Assembly (NCBI RefSeq): GCF_001580025.1
Contig: NZ_LSZO01000145.1
Span: 1-56,287, forward strand
Source: Ventosimonas gracilis
Lineage (GTDB): Bacteria; Pseudomonadota; Gammaproteobacteria; Pseudomonadales; Pseudomonadaceae
Direction of reading: 5' to 3'
Length of the DNA: 56,287 bases
The position numbers and the translations under genes are program-made. The notes beneath the pieces were generated by a model, which was not told the origin of the DNA, ran no database searches, and saw only the letters and a list, made by a program, of their open reading frames with translations. Of this stretch, positions 45,524 through 56,287 are shown piece by piece (within the stretch, counting starts at the first letter, position 1; every line of letters starts with the position of its first letter).

Positions 45524-47314
45524 TTATTCGCCTGCCCGTTGTGCTTTTTCGCTTTTTTGCCACCAAGTCATCAAGCCAATATCGTAGAGCGGAGTGATTT
45601 TAGGGCGGCCGAATTTATTCCACCAAGCAACGCGCCATTGGTCGGTATGGTAGTTGGGGATAACGTAATAGCCCCATTGCAATACGCGATCGAGGGCGCG
45701 CGCCTGGTTAATCAGCTCTTGTCTGGAATCTGCGCGGATTAAGCCTTCAACCAGTTGGTCAATGGCCGGATCGCGCAGGCCAATAAGATTGCGGCTGCCG
45801 GGGTTGTCGGCACTGGCGGAATGCCAAAATTCGCGTTGTTCATTACCAGGTGAGTTGGACTGCGACCAGATCGCGCTGGTCATATCAAAGTCGCGCGAGC
45901 GCATGCGGTTGATAAACTGTGAAACATCCACGCGGCGGATTTGCATATCAATACCCAACTCGCTTAAGTTGCGTTTGAACGGCAGGATAACGCGCTCCAA
46001 ATTAGTTTGATGCAGCATAAATTCAAAGCTTAAGGGTTTGCCGTCAGGGCCGGTCATTTGGTTGTTTTGGATGCTGTAACCGGCTTCTTTTAATAAGCTA
46101 AAGGCGCGGCGTTTTTGTTCGCGGATAATGCCATCACCTTGCGTTTGTGGCAGGGTAAAGACTTGGCTAAAGGCCTCATCGGGGATTTGTCCGCGCAGCG
46201 GCTCAAGAATGGCAAGCTCGGCGGCGCTGGGTAATTGGTGTGCGGCCATTTCTGAGTTTTCAAAAAAACTGCTGGTGCGTTTATAAGCGCCAAAGAACAG
46301 TTGTTTATTGGTCCATTCAAAGTCAAACAATAGGCCAATAGCTTCGCGCACTCGTTTATCTTTAAATAGCGGACGGTTTAGATTAAATATATAAGCCTGC
46401 ATGCCCACCGGATTATGGTTGGGGATTTCCATCTTGATCATCCGCCCGTCATTTAATGCAGGCGAGGCGTAGCCGGTCGCCCAGTCTTTGGCAGAATATT
46501 CAAGGTTAAAATCAAATTGGCCACCTTTAAAGGCTTCCAAGGCGACGGACATATCACGGTAATAGTCAATATCGATACGGTCAAAGTTATTAAAGCCGCG
46601 TGTTACTGGCAAGTCTTTTGCCCACCAGTTTTTGACTCTTGAATATTGAATACTGCGTCCGGCTTCCAGTTTTTCTACGCGGTAAGCGCCGCTGCCTAAG
46701 GGGATCTCTAAGGACGTTTTGGAGAAATCGCGCGATGCCCACCAATGTTTGGGCAGTATTTGCAGTTGCCCCAAAATCATCGGCAACTCGCGGTTATCGT
46801 TACGCTTAAAAACAAAGCGCACGGTTTTTGCGCTTAATATTTCTACCTTTTCTACATCGGCATAATAATGACGGTACATCGGGTCGCCGTGTTTTAGCAG
46901 TTGTTCAAAGGTAAATTGCACGTCTTCTGCAGTGACCGGTTCGCCGTCGTGCCAGCGTGCTTTGGGATTAAGGTTAAAGGTGACGCTGCTGTTGTCTGCG
47001 GCTTTGTCGATGGTTTCGGCGAGCAGGCCGTATTCGGTAAAAGGTTCGTCCGGCGATTGGAAGGTCAGGCTGTCGTAAATCAGGCCAATGCGGCTTTCCA
47101 CATTGCCTTTGGGGATAAACGGATTAAGGCTGTCAAAGCCGCCGTAGCTGGCCAGTTTCAGTCGCCCGCCTTTGGGCGCGTCTGGGTTGACAAAGTCAAA
47201 GTGGGTAAAGTCTGGCGGGTATTTCGGCGCTTCGTCGTACAGGGTGATGGCGTGCTTGGGGGCGGCGAAGGCAAGCGGGGCAAGGCAGGCAAATAGCAGT
47301 GGCAACAGTCGCAT
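45524..47314 (-). CDS. yejA: Peptide-binding lipoprotein-like substrate-binding protein YejA
   Basis: The 596-residue periplasmic protein is a family 5 extracellular solute-binding protein: signal peptide MRLLPLLFACLAPLAFAA, then HAITLYDEAPKYPPDF, NPDAPKGGRLKLASYGGFDS and ARWHDGEPVTAEDVQFTF. The signal has an Ala-type cleavage site and not a convincing lipobox. The start at 47314 is set by the signal peptide; the frame runs on to 47530 without coding look. It is the first gene of yejABEF. Confidence 0.95.
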   Translation of the reverse strand: MRLLPLLFACLAPLAFAAPKHAITLYDEAPKYPPDFTHFDFVNPDAPKGGRLKLASYGGFDSLNPFIPKGNVESRIGLIYDSLTFQSPDEPFTEYGLLAETIDKAADNSSVTFNLNPKARWHDGEPVTAEDVQFTFEQLLKHGDPMYRHYYADVEKVEILSAKTVRFVFKRNDNRELPMILGQLQILPKHWWASRDFSKTSLEIPLGSGAYRVEKLEAGRSIQYSRVKNWWAKDLPVTRGFNNFDRIDIDYYRDMSVALEAFKGGQFDFNLEYSAKDWATGYASPALNDGRMIKMEIPNHNPVGMQAYIFNLNRPLFKDKRVREAIGLLFDFEWTNKQLFFGAYKRTSSFFENSEMAAHQLPSAAELAILEPLRGQIPDEAFSQVFTLPQTQGDGIIREQKRRAFSLLKEAGYSIQNNQMTGPDGKPLSFEFMLHQTNLERVILPFKRNLSELGIDMQIRRVDVSQFINRMRSRDFDMTSAIWSQSNSPGNEQREFWHSASADNPGSRNLIGLRDPAIDQLVEGLIRADSRQELINQARALDRVLQWGYYVIPNYHTDQWRVAWWNKFGRPKITPLYDIGLMTWWQKSEKAQRAGE

Positions 47315-47381
47315 GGGGCAGCTTCCAGCAGTCTTTACGATGGGTGCGAGGGTAGCAGTTTGTGTGGGGTTTTGCTGCTTG

Positions 47382-50300
47382 CTATGGGTTTGCCTTCTCC
47401 CCCAGCTCCTCTGCCGTAAGCCGGAGCGGGGAGGCATTGTTTGCGCTGGCGGTGTTGTTTTTGCTTTGTTTGAGTGGGGTGATTTTGGGGTCGTAGAGAT
47501 TGCCTTTGACTTGGTAGCGTATGCTGGCAAGGCGCGAGACCTGGTCGCCCAGCAGGCGGTCTATCACAAAGAGTGCGCCGCCTACCGCAGGCGCTCCAGC
47601 AATAACCGCAGCGAGTGGCAGGTTGTTGGTGAGCGGCAGCATCACTTGTAGCGTGGCATCGACCTGTTCGCTTTGCATATCAATCATGCCATTAAGTTCC
47701 AGGTCGCTGGAGGGGCCTTTGATGGAAAGCGGTTTTACGCTGTGGTACAGGCCGTTTTGAGCGGCCAGCGTGCCTTTGAGGCGATCAAAACTTAGACCCT
47801 TATCGAACAGGTCGGAAAAATCCAGCCTAAGCCTTCTGCCGATGGCTTCAAAGTTGAGCAGGCCAAAGATGTGCAGTGCCTGTGCACTGCCTTCGACTTG
47901 GTGGAGCTGGCCTTTTTGCAGGCTGGCGCTTAGCTCGCCGGAAAACTGCCCCAAGGAGAAGCCAAGTGGCGAGCCGGGCCAAGAGCCATTGACATCAAGA
48001 TGGAATTTCTCGCTGGTGACGTTCGGCGCAAACTGCCAGGCGCTTAACACTTCGGCAAGATTGTTGCCGTGCAGGCGACCTTGGTAGCGCGAGCGCGGAC
48101 CATTTTGGGTGTTTTCCCAAGCAAAGGTGCCACCGATTTTGAGCTTTCGGATGTCAAGGTCGATGGCATCAATTTGCATGCCGTTTGCATTGGGGCGCAC
48201 GTTAAACGCCACTGCGCCGAGTGGCTGCGCATCGTAAAGCAGGCGGTCAATACGCACATTGAGCGGCGGGATTTGTTTGGGGTCGAAGGTAGCCAGCGCG
48301 TCTGTCTGCGCCCCGCCGTTTGTTTTCGGTATGGCGAGATAGTCCAGCGTCAAGCGGATCGGGCTGTCCTTGGCAGACGGCAGCAGCAGCTGACCTTTGA
48401 GCTCGCTGCTGTCGAGTTGGATATCCCAGTTATCCGCTTGACGCGCCGCTTGCAGATGCAGGTAAGAGAGCTCGCCTGCCCCTGCTTGCAGCTTATCAAT
48501 ACGAATATCCATGCTGCGCAGCAGGCTGTGAATAGACGAGGACGAGGCGGATAGATAAGGCGCAAATATCGGCTGCCAAGCCTTTATATCGACCTGCTGC
48601 AAACGTCCGAGCAGGTTAATGCCAGAGGGTGCGGGCGGGCGCGGCAAGTCGGGCAGCCCTTGCCCGCGGCCTATCAGCAGCTCGCCGCGCAGCGTATCCA
48701 GTGACTGCCCTTGCGATAAGGCCAGCCGCGCAAGGCCGCCAAAACTGGCAAACCAGAGCTTTTGTCCGCTTGGCGGCAGCACCAGGCGCAGATAGCTTTT
48801 GCGTTCTTCTTCGTCCGTTTTGCCAAAAGGCGCTGGCAGGTCTACGAGCAACCCTTTGAGATTGGAATCAATGCGCAGTTCCTGGCTGTCTTTATCGATA
48901 TAAAGGGCGAGGCGGTAAGGCAAGGTGCCGCGAATCGGCAGCGGTTTATCCAGTTTCAGCCAGTCTTGCAGCGTGTCGGCAGCAATCTGTCCGCTGGCCT
49001 CGATGCGGCTTTGTTCCTCAGCGTTTTTGCCGGAAGCGACTATTTTGCCTTGTACCCGGTGCCCCAGCGCTTCGGCGCGATAATCGGGGGAGGACAATCC
49101 CTTTTGGCTGTCGTAAGCGAAGGTGCCTGCAATGTTGCTGATCGCCAGCAAGGCCGGCCGGGTCAGTGTCAGCTGAGCCGCTTTTGTGCTGACTTGCGCG
49201 CGCACTTGGGGTTTGCCGCCATCAAGCGGGATGTCGAGCGCGATTTGGCCGTCCAGCAGGCCGCTGCCGGTCCATCCGGCAAAAGTCTCGCCGGTGCCTA
49301 TCGGTGCACGCTGTAGCAGATGCAATAAATCTTCCATGCGCTGTTTAACGCTGGCTTTTACTTGCAACAACGGGGACTTACCGTTTTCAACCGGCAGCAC
49401 TTGCGCGCTGGCCGCTGCAAAACGACTTTGCAGCATGTGCCCGGCGGCCTGCTCAATGCGCACCCAGTTGTTTTCGACAAAAATTTGAGCGCTGGTTTTT
49501 TCCAGCGAAGGAAAACCCGGCCAGAACGCAAGTTCCGCGTCTTTGGCCTTTAAATACAGATTGATCACCCGCGCGTGCTCGGGTGCCTGTGCATGCACCG
49601 AACCTTGATACTGGAAATAGCCTTCTTCGACCGTAGCGGCGCGAATGGCGGTGTTTAGCCAGTTTTTAAGCGCGGGCGGGAAACCCTCGTTCACTCTGGG
49701 CAGGTACTGCGCGGCGTGTTTGGCCTCGGCCTTAATAATGCCGATGCGCAAATCCAGATAGCTTTCTCGGGACTCATCCCAAAACAATTGCAATGCCAAA
49801 TCGGCAACGGCTTGCTCGCCCGTGATGCCTTGCACCTTGGCATAGGGCAGCGTCAGCGCAAAGCCTTGCTCGTCGATCTGCCAGCGCAAGGTTCCAGCGG
49901 CTTCGCTGTAGCGCCAAGGCGTGGCAAATACGTCCTGAACGTGCAAGACAAAGTCTTCGCTGGCAAAGCGCAGCTCACCGCCTTGGGCACTGCCTTCAAT
50001 ACTGCCGCTTAGGTTTTCGGCCGCGGGAACGTGTTGATAGGCGCTAATGCTGACATTTTGCAGATTGCTGGCAAATTGCAGACGGCTCAGCGGCGCGGCA
50101 CCGGGTTGATAGCTAAGTTGCAGATTGCGCAGCAGGCCGCGCGGTTTAAGCCCATCCAACCAAGCGCGGGCGGTATCCGGCAGTTTGACTTGCGCCAGCA
50201 GGGTGAGTAACGGGGAAAGCTCCAGCCGGTCAGCTTGCACTTGCAGACGGCCTTGTTGCTCACGGGCCGCAAGCTGTATCGCCCCCCAATCCTTACCATC

Positions 50301-51278
50301 AAGCTGGGCAATGGATTTGTCCAGCCGTAACTTTAAGCCGTCGTTATCGCGCTTAAGCTCGCCGCTTAGCGCTAGATTGGTAATGCTGAGCGCTTTGCCT
50401 TTGGCAGCTTTAAGTTCAATGCTCGCCGCATTCAGTTGCAGTGCGCCGCGCTGCCATTGGCTTTGTTCGATATGTAGCCAAAGCTGGCCACCCAAGTGCA
50501 ATTGACTCAGCAAAGCGCCGTCTTGCAGAACGCCATCTTGCAGCCCGGCAGGCAGATAGGGCGCCCAATCGTAAGCGGGCAGTTTGAGATAGAGCGAGGC
50601 CTCCCTTGGCGGCCAGTCGAACGTTTCTGTTGACTGAGTACCAAGGCGCAGCAGCAACGCTTCGCCCGTTTCCAGATGCAGGCGGGCGCTCAACTGGGGC
50701 TGTTCTTCGCTGCTACTTAACGCAACGCTGCCATAGCTTAAAACCAGCGGCTTGGCTCCTTGCGCCTGAATTTGAATACGGCTGTCCTGCAAAATAATTT
50801 GCCCGGCTTGCAAGGCGTAAAAAATCGATGCAAGCGCTTGCATATCCACCGGCTTTGTGGACGAAGCGGTAAACCCGGCCACTTGCCAGCTTCCTTTCGT
50901 ATCTTGGCTGACTTGCAGATTTAATCCGCTAAGGCCGGTATAGGCGAGGCGCGGTTTTAGCGCGAGCAGGCTTTTGATAAGGTCGGGGCGTAGTTCAAGC
51001 TGTTCCAGCGCCAGGTGTTTTTCGCCTTCGCCGATTTCAATTTGGTAGGCGGTAAAAATCGGCGCAAAGCCTTGCCAGCGCCCTTCCAGTCTGCCGATAT
51101 GCACCGGCTCGCCGGTTGCCTTACTGACCAGTGCTTCGACTTCTGCTCGGTAATCGGCGAGCCAAGGCATCAGCTCGCGGCCAAGGCTGACCCAGCAGGC
51201 CAGCAAAATCAGCGCGCAAGCGCAAAGTGAAGTCAATAATCGCAGTAGTTTCAGCAGCCATTCGCCGAAAGGTTTCAT
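47382..51278 (-). CDS. yhdP: YhdP-family AsmA-like protein
   Basis: This 1,298-residue protein has an N-terminal membrane anchor (LTSLCACALILLACWVSLG) followed by a very long beta-strand-rich periplasmic part, with a DUF3971/AsmA-like layout and the C-terminal GLLNFEAIGRRLRLDFSDLF and FDRLKGTLAAQNG segments. E. coli YhdP works with TamB and YdbH in moving phospholipid to the outer membrane. It follows rng on the same strand, as in Pseudomonas, with a 32-bp gap. Confidence 0.93.
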   Translation of the reverse strand: MKPFGEWLLKLLRLLTSLCACALILLACWVSLGRELMPWLADYRAEVEALVSKATGEPVHIGRLEGRWQGFAPIFTAYQIEIGEGEKHLALEQLELRPDLIKSLLALKPRLAYTGLSGLNLQVSQDTKGSWQVAGFTASSTKPVDMQALASIFYALQAGQIILQDSRIQIQAQGAKPLVLSYGSVALSSSEEQPQLSARLHLETGEALLLRLGTQSTETFDWPPREASLYLKLPAYDWAPYLPAGLQDGVLQDGALLSQLHLGGQLWLHIEQSQWQRGALQLNAASIELKAAKGKALSITNLALSGELKRDNDGLKLRLDKSIAQLDGKDWGAIQLAAREQQGRLQVQADRLELSPLLTLLAQVKLPDTARAWLDGLKPRGLLRNLQLSYQPGAAPLSRLQFASNLQNVSISAYQHVPAAENLSGSIEGSAQGGELRFASEDFVLHVQDVFATPWRYSEAAGTLRWQIDEQGFALTLPYAKVQGITGEQAVADLALQLFWDESRESYLDLRIGIIKAEAKHAAQYLPRVNEGFPPALKNWLNTAIRAATVEEGYFQYQGSVHAQAPEHARVINLYLKAKDAELAFWPGFPSLEKTSAQIFVENNWVRIEQAAGHMLQSRFAAASAQVLPVENGKSPLLQVKASVKQRMEDLLHLLQRAPIGTGETFAGWTGSGLLDGQIALDIPLDGGKPQVRAQVSTKAAQLTLTRPALLAISNIAGTFAYDSQKGLSSPDYRAEALGHRVQGKIVASGKNAEEQSRIEASGQIAADTLQDWLKLDKPLPIRGTLPYRLALYIDKDSQELRIDSNLKGLLVDLPAPFGKTDEEERKSYLRLVLPPSGQKLWFASFGGLARLALSQGQSLDTLRGELLIGRGQGLPDLPRPPAPSGINLLGRLQQVDIKAWQPIFAPYLSASSSSIHSLLRSMDIRIDKLQAGAGELSYLHLQAARQADNWDIQLDSSELKGQLLLPSAKDSPIRLTLDYLAIPKTNGGAQTDALATFDPKQIPPLNVRIDRLLYDAQPLGAVAFNVRPNANGMQIDAIDLDIRKLKIGGTFAWENTQNGPRSRYQGRLHGNNLAEVLSAWQFAPNVTSEKFHLDVNGSWPGSPLGFSLGQFSGELSASLQKGQLHQVEGSAQALHIFGLLNFEAIGRRLRLDFSDLFDKGLSFDRLKGTLAAQNGLYHSVKPLSIKGPSSDLELNGMIDMQSEQVDATLQVMLPLTNNLPLAAVIAGAPAVGGALFVIDRLLGDQVSRLASIRYQVKGNLYDPKITPLKQSKNNTASANNASPLRLTAEELGEKANP

Positions 51279-51310
51279 CAGCGCGGCACCTCTTTTCGGG
51301 TTAGCAGGAT

Positions 51311-52780
51311 TTAAAGCAGCACCACATCGTATTGTTCCTGGCTGTACAGGCTTTCCACCTGGAAGCGGATGGGGCGACCAATAAAGGCTTCAAGGTCTGC
51401 CACGTTGGCCGATTCTTCATCCAAGAGGCGGTCAACGACTGTCTGGTTCGCTAGCACGCGGTAGCCGCCTGCGCCAAAGGCACGCTCTTCACGCAAAATT
51501 TCACGGAAGATTTCATAGCAGACGGTTTCAGCGGTTTTCAGTGTACCGCGCCCGCTACAGCAGGGGCAGGTTTCGCAGAGAATTTGTTCGAGGCTTTCGC
51601 GCGTGCGTTTGCGTGTCAGTTGCACCAGGCCAAGCTCAGTAATACCGACGATATGGGTTTTGGCGTGGTCGCGCTCAAGCTGGCGCTCCAAGGTGCGTAG
51701 CACTTGGCGGCGGTGCTCTTCACCGGCCATATCGATAAAGTCGATGATGATAATGCCGCCTAAATTGCGCAGCCGAAGCTGCCTGCCAATCGCCGTGGCC
51801 GCTTCCAGATTGGTTTTAAACAGGGTTTCTTCCAGCGTTTTATGGCCGACAAACGCGCCGGTGTTGACATCGATAGTGGTCATCGCTTCGGCCGGATCTA
51901 TCACCAGATAGCCGCCGGATTTGAGCGGGACTTTGCGCTCCAGTGCGCGCTGGATTTCATCTTCAATGCCGTACAGGTCAAAAATCGGTCGCTCGCCCGG
52001 GTAATGCTCAAGGCGTGAGGCGGCTTCGGGTACCAGTTCTTCAGCAAAGCGGCTGATCTTTTGGAACACTTCACGCGAGTCAATGCGCAGTTTTTCCGTG
52101 CGCGCACTGAATAAATCGCGCAATGTGCGCAGCGCCAAGGGCAAGTCTTCATAAATCAGTGCAGGGCAGGCGGCCTGTCCGATGCGCGTTTGGATTTGCT
52201 CCCACAGGCGGCGCAGGTAGCGGATGTCGGCGCGGATGTCCTCGGCATTCATGCCCTCGGCCACGGTGCGCAAAATAAAGCCGCCCGCCTCGCGGACACC
52301 TTCAGCCTCCAGTGCTTGCCCGAGGATTTGCCGCAGCCGTTCACGTTCGGCTTCATCCTCAATCCGCAGCGACACGCCAATATGATGGCCGCCCGGCATA
52401 TAGACCAAATAGCGCGAGGGAATGGAAAGCTCGGTCGAAAGCCGCGCCCCTTTGCTGCCAATCGGGTCTTTGCTGACTTGCACCAACAGGCTTTGTCCTT
52501 CACGCAGCAGATGGCTGATCGATTGCTCTGCAAGGTTGCTACTGCTGCTCGCCGCTTGCACTAAATCCGCCACATGGATAAAGGCGGTACGCGAAAGGCC
52601 TATCTCGACAAAAGCCGCCTGCATGCCCGGCAACACACGCACCACTTTGCCTTGGTAGATATTGCCAACAATACCGCGGTGCTGTGTGCGTTCGAGGTGG
52701 ATTTCCTGCACTACACCGTTTTCCACCACCGCGACACGGGATTCCATCGGGGTGACGTTGATCAGGATTTCTTCGCTCAT
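51311..52780 (-). CDS. rng: Ribonuclease G
   Basis: The 489-residue endoribonuclease has the same length as E. coli RNase G. It has an S1 domain at the start (RGIVGNIYQGKVVRVLPGMQ), the catalytic Asp region TTIDVNTGAFVG and IIIIDFIDM, and the Zn-link CETCPCCSGRG. It matures 16S rRNA 5' ends and degrades some mRNAs. It is 16 bp from mreD on the same strand and probably belongs to the mreBCD transcript. Confidence 0.96.
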   Translation of the reverse strand: MSEEILINVTPMESRVAVVENGVVQEIHLERTQHRGIVGNIYQGKVVRVLPGMQAAFVEIGLSRTAFIHVADLVQAASSSSNLAEQSISHLLREGQSLLVQVSKDPIGSKGARLSTELSIPSRYLVYMPGGHHIGVSLRIEDEAERERLRQILGQALEAEGVREAGGFILRTVAEGMNAEDIRADIRYLRRLWEQIQTRIGQAACPALIYEDLPLALRTLRDLFSARTEKLRIDSREVFQKISRFAEELVPEAASRLEHYPGERPIFDLYGIEDEIQRALERKVPLKSGGYLVIDPAEAMTTIDVNTGAFVGHKTLEETLFKTNLEAATAIGRQLRLRNLGGIIIIDFIDMAGEEHRRQVLRTLERQLERDHAKTHIVGITELGLVQLTRKRTRESLEQILCETCPCCSGRGTLKTAETVCYEIFREILREERAFGAGGYRVLANQTVVDRLLDEESANVADLEAFIGRPIRFQVESLYSQEQYDVVLL

Positions 52781-52796
52781 TGATCTAATCTTTTAT

Positions 52797-53291
52797 CTAA
52801 TTTTCGACCAGATTAAGCCGCCGTTGCAGGCCGCGCAGCAGCAAAAATATCCAGGGCCAAAGCACCGCGCTAATAAACGCGGGCAGCAAAAAGGATAAAA
52901 GCGCCGGGCGGCTGCCGCCCAGAACGCCCAGCCACAGGTGGATAAGCTGTGCGCTGGCAAAAATCAACAACAGCCACTGGCTTTGCCACCACAGCGTACT
53001 GCGCAGCAAGCGCCGCTCAGCCAAGCGCAGACAAAACACCAGCCAAAGCAGCACCAGCGCGTGCTGCCCAAACCAAGTGCCGAACAACACATCGGCAAAC
53101 AGACCCAGCACAAAAGCCGTGAAAAAACCTACCCAGCTCGGTAGATAGAGCACCCAAAAACTTAAGATCAAGGCGAGCCAAAGCGGCCTGCCCGGCTGCA
53201 TAAAATCGGGCAGCGGAACAATATCGAGCAGCAATCCACAAAACAGGGACAGCCATAAGGGCAATGGGAGCCGCAGCGGGGAGGCGTTCAT
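52797..53291 (-). CDS. mreD: Rod shape-determining protein MreD
   Basis: The 164-residue integral membrane protein has five or six predicted helices, including PLPLWLSLFCGLLLDIVPLP, LILSFWVLYLPSWVGFFTAF and GLFADVLFGTWFGQHALVLL, the last being typical of MreD. It overlaps mreC by 4 bases. It links MreC and MreB to the cell-wall elongation machinery. Confidence 0.93.
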   Translation of the reverse strand: MNASPLRLPLPLWLSLFCGLLLDIVPLPDFMQPGRPLWLALILSFWVLYLPSWVGFFTAFVLGLFADVLFGTWFGQHALVLLWLVFCLRLAERRLLRSTLWWQSQWLLLIFASAQLIHLWLGVLGGSRPALLSFLLPAFISAVLWPWIFLLLRGLQRRLNLVEN

Positions 53292-54175
53292 GGCTCAAGC
53301 GGCGGCGCAGCGGCAACCGGCACTTTACCTGCTTGCTGCGCATCACCGGCTTTGCCCGGCGGCGGGAATATCAACAGCAGGTAGCGGCTGCGATCAAATA
53401 CCGCTGTGGGTTCGGCGAGCACGCTAATAAAGGGTTGGCTGGGGTCGTGCATCACCTGTTTAACCCGCGCGACCGGGTAGCCGGCGGGAAAACGCTGCCC
53501 TAAGCCTGAAGAGAGCAGCAAATCGCCCTCTTTAATATCCGCAGTGCTCGGCAGATGACGCAGCTCAAGCCGCGTAAGGTCGCCGGTGCCGCTCGCTATC
53601 GCACGCAGCCCGTTACGACTGACCTGTACCGGAATGCTGTGATTGCTGTCCGACAACAAAAGCACCCGCGCACTGCGCGGCATCAGTTCAACGACTTGAC
53701 CCAGCAGGCCGCGCGCATCCAGTACCGGTTGACCCAAAAATACCCCGTCAAAGCTGCCTTTGTTAATCAAAATGCGCTGGCTGAACGGGTCGGGGTCAGT
53801 GCCGGTCAGTTCGGCAATCAACACCATTTCGTCCATTTGCCGCGCCGAACCTAAAAGTTCGCGCAGCCTTTGATTTTGTTCGCGCAGCGGGGCGAGCCGC
53901 TGCACGCGATGCGACAGTAACAGCGCTTCCTGCTTAAGTCGTTCATTTTCGGAGAGCAGCGCCTGACGCTCGGTAAATTGCGCGGCAAGCCGCTGCCAGC
54001 CCTGTGCTGGCGCGTTAACCAGCTGATGCAACGGCATCAGCGCTTGTCCCAGCGCGGTGCGAACGACCTGAAGCACCTCATGCTGCGCATCAACCCACAT
54101 CAGGCCGATGGAGAGCAATGCGAAGGATAAAAATCGCAGTCCGTGCGAAGTTTTTTTGGTGAACAGTGGCTTAAT
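53288..54175 (-). CDS. mreC: Rod shape-determining protein MreC
   Basis: The protein has an N-terminal membrane helix, a coiled coil (ERQALLSENERLKQEALLLS) and the beta-domain (VLDARGLLGQVVELMPRSAR). A TTG at 54118 would start the protein in the middle of the membrane helix. Nineteen codons further up, an ATT at 54175-54173 gives KPLFTKKTSHGLRFLSFALL, the usual MreC N-terminus, with GAGGA 8 bases upstream and an in-frame TAG two codons before. No ATG, GTG or other TTG lies between. The start is therefore called at ATT, giving 295 residues. Confidence 0.85.
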   Translation of the reverse strand: MKPLFTKKTSHGLRFLSFALLSIGLMWVDAQHEVLQVVRTALGQALMPLHQLVNAPAQGWQRLAAQFTERQALLSENERLKQEALLLSHRVQRLAPLREQNQRLRELLGSARQMDEMVLIAELTGTDPDPFSQRILINKGSFDGVFLGQPVLDARGLLGQVVELMPRSARVLLLSDSNHSIPVQVSRNGLRAIASGTGDLTRLELRHLPSTADIKEGDLLLSSGLGQRFPAGYPVARVKQVMHDPSQPFISVLAEPTAVFDRSRYLLLIFPPPGKAGDAQQAGKVPVAAAPPLEP

Positions 54176-54198
54176 GGTCTAAATCCTCGTCAAGCGGA

Positions 54199-55467
<1,269 letters not shown>

Positions 55468-55752
55468 ATGCTTGCCCGTCCTGAAGTAGAAAAACTCGCC
55501 CATCTCGCCCGCATTGGTCTAAATGAACGAGAAACCGATGAAGTGACCTCTGAGCTTAATCAAATTCTAAAACTGATCGACCAAATGCAAGCGGTCGATA
55601 CCGAGGGGCTTGAACCGCTTGCCCATCCACTCGATGCCGTGCAGCGCCTGCGCGCCGATCAAGTCTGTGGCGTTATCGAGCGCGAGCGCTGGCAGTCTAT
55701 TGCCCCCGCGGTGGAAAACAGCCTGTACCTCGTGCCAAAAGTCATTGAATAA
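55468..55752 (+). CDS. gatC: Glutamyl-tRNA(Gln)/aspartyl-tRNA(Asn) amidotransferase subunit C
   Basis: The 94-residue protein shows [38 protein letters not shown] and LYLVPKVIE. It holds GatA and GatB together in the complex that converts mischarged Glu-tRNA(Gln) to Gln-tRNA(Gln). The ATG at 55468 has AGAG 8 bases upstream; a TTG two codons earlier is unlikely. It precedes gatA by 13 bases. Confidence 0.95.
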   Translation: MLARPEVEKLAHLARIGLNERETDEVTSELNQILKLIDQMQAVDTEGLEPLAHPLDAVQRLRADQVCGVIERERWQSIAPAVENSLYLVPKVIE

Positions 55753-55765
55753 GGAAAGACCACTG

Positions 55766-56287
55766 ATGCACCGTTTGACCTTGGCACAAATCAGCCAACA
55801 ACTTAACGCTGGGGCGTTTTCCTCAGTGGAATTAACGCGCGAACTGCTTAAACGCATCGGTGAAAAAGACGCTGGGTTAAACAGCTTTATTACCGTCACC
55901 GAAGCACTTGCGCTAAAGCAGGCCGAAACTTGCGATAAGCGCCGCGCCGCCGGTGAAACGGGCGCACTCTTGGGTCTTCCTGTCGGTCATAAAGACCTGT
56001 TTTGCACCCGAGACGTGCGCACCTCGTGCGGCTCGAAGATGCTGGAAAACTTTATCGCCCCGTATAACGCGACCGTGGTGGAAAAGCTCGAAGCGGCCGG
56101 CTGCGTGACCTTGGGCAAGCTCAATATGGACGAGTTTGCAATGGGTTCGGGCAATGAGAACAGCCACTTTGGCGCCACGAAAAACCCTTGGAATACCCTG
56201 TGCGTACCCGGCGGTTCATCCGGCGGCAGCGCTGCGGCCGTTGCTGCAAGACTCTTGCCCGCCGCTACCGGCTCGGATACCGGCGGC
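55766..56287 (+). CDS. gatA: Glutamyl-tRNA(Gln) amidotransferase subunit A, cut by window end
   Basis: 174 codons are visible from the ATG at 55766, which follows AAGGAAAG. The amidase-signature start is clear: [20 protein letters not shown] with the catalytic Lys, [19 protein letters not shown], and [15 protein letters not shown] with the cis-Ser/Ser glycine-rich loop. The subunit frees ammonia from glutamine. The remaining two thirds lie beyond the window. Confidence 0.96.
   Translation, partial: MHRLTLAQISQQLNAGAFSSVELTRELLKRIGEKDAGLNSFITVTEALALKQAETCDKRRAAGETGALLGLPVGHKDLFCTRDVRTSCGSKMLENFIAPYNATVVEKLEAAGCVTLGKLNMDEFAMGSGNENSHFGATKNPWNTLCVPGGSSGGSAAAVAARLLPAATGSDTGG

Overview
The window reads as a chromosomal piece of a Pseudomonas-like gammaproteobacterium. 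The reasons are the order pyrR-pyrB-pyrC' with a metal-site-less PyrC', minCDE beside an lpxL-type acyltransferase, a ccoNOQP cbb3 oxidase operon, a long-form pstC-pstA-pstB-phoU set, and mreBCD followed by rng and yhdP with gatC-gatA divergent from mreB. No rRNA, complete tRNA, CRISPR array or intact insertion sequence was recognised. The species cannot be named from this stretch.

Region 1 (1 to about 9,900) is a scrambled, decaying accessory region. It starts with a 303-313 bp tandem repeat carrying the 3' end of tag, then the intact tag gene, then an intact two-gene restriction-modification cassette (Dam-type adenine methylase plus a PD-(D/E)XK endonuclease). Next come left-end genes of an integrative conjugative element (alpA, parA, a 59-aa gene, and a parB broken by a nonsense codon and a 3' truncation). 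After that lie pieces of unrelated genes (an ICE protein fragment, an internal slice of glyA, a 13-codon stub of hsdM, a deleted STY4528-like replication gene), an intact rhuM and an orphan COG2958/HrgA-like gene. Several long perfect inverted repeats sit among these pieces.

Region 2 (9,913-16,673) is a LysR regulator divergent from six overlapping or closely spaced genes: pxpA (LamB/YcsF), a biotin carboxyl carrier protein, a biotin carboxylase, pxpB (AHS1), pxpC (AHS2) and an NCS1 permease inactivated by an internal deletion. AHS1 and AHS2 are the two halves of the carboxyltransferase part of urea carboxylase. The operon therefore holds all parts of a split biotin-dependent carboxylase together with a 5-oxoprolinase-type hydrolase subunit. 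This is the best candidate for an undescribed pathway here.

Region 3 (16,700-21,250) is an iron-regulated half of a siderophore locus: two ABC half-transporters of the PchHI/YbtPQ/IrtAB type, a small unknown gene, a Fur-box-like site, and a decayed acyl-AMP ligase N-terminus. One ABC gene has a one-base deletion in a G run near its 3' end.

Region 4 (21,460-56,287) is core chromosome. It holds a GMP/IMP nucleotidase, the pyrimidine operon with ruvX and yqgE, ccoNOQP behind an FNR-like box, lpxL, an unknown membrane-anchored protein, minCDE, phoU-pst behind a Pho-box-like site, a Tat-exported PhoX phosphatase with its own Pho-box-like site, a toxin-antitoxin pair whose toxin is frameshifted, yejABEF, yhdP, rng, mreBCD and gatCA (gatA runs off the window). 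mreC appears to use a rare ATT start codon.
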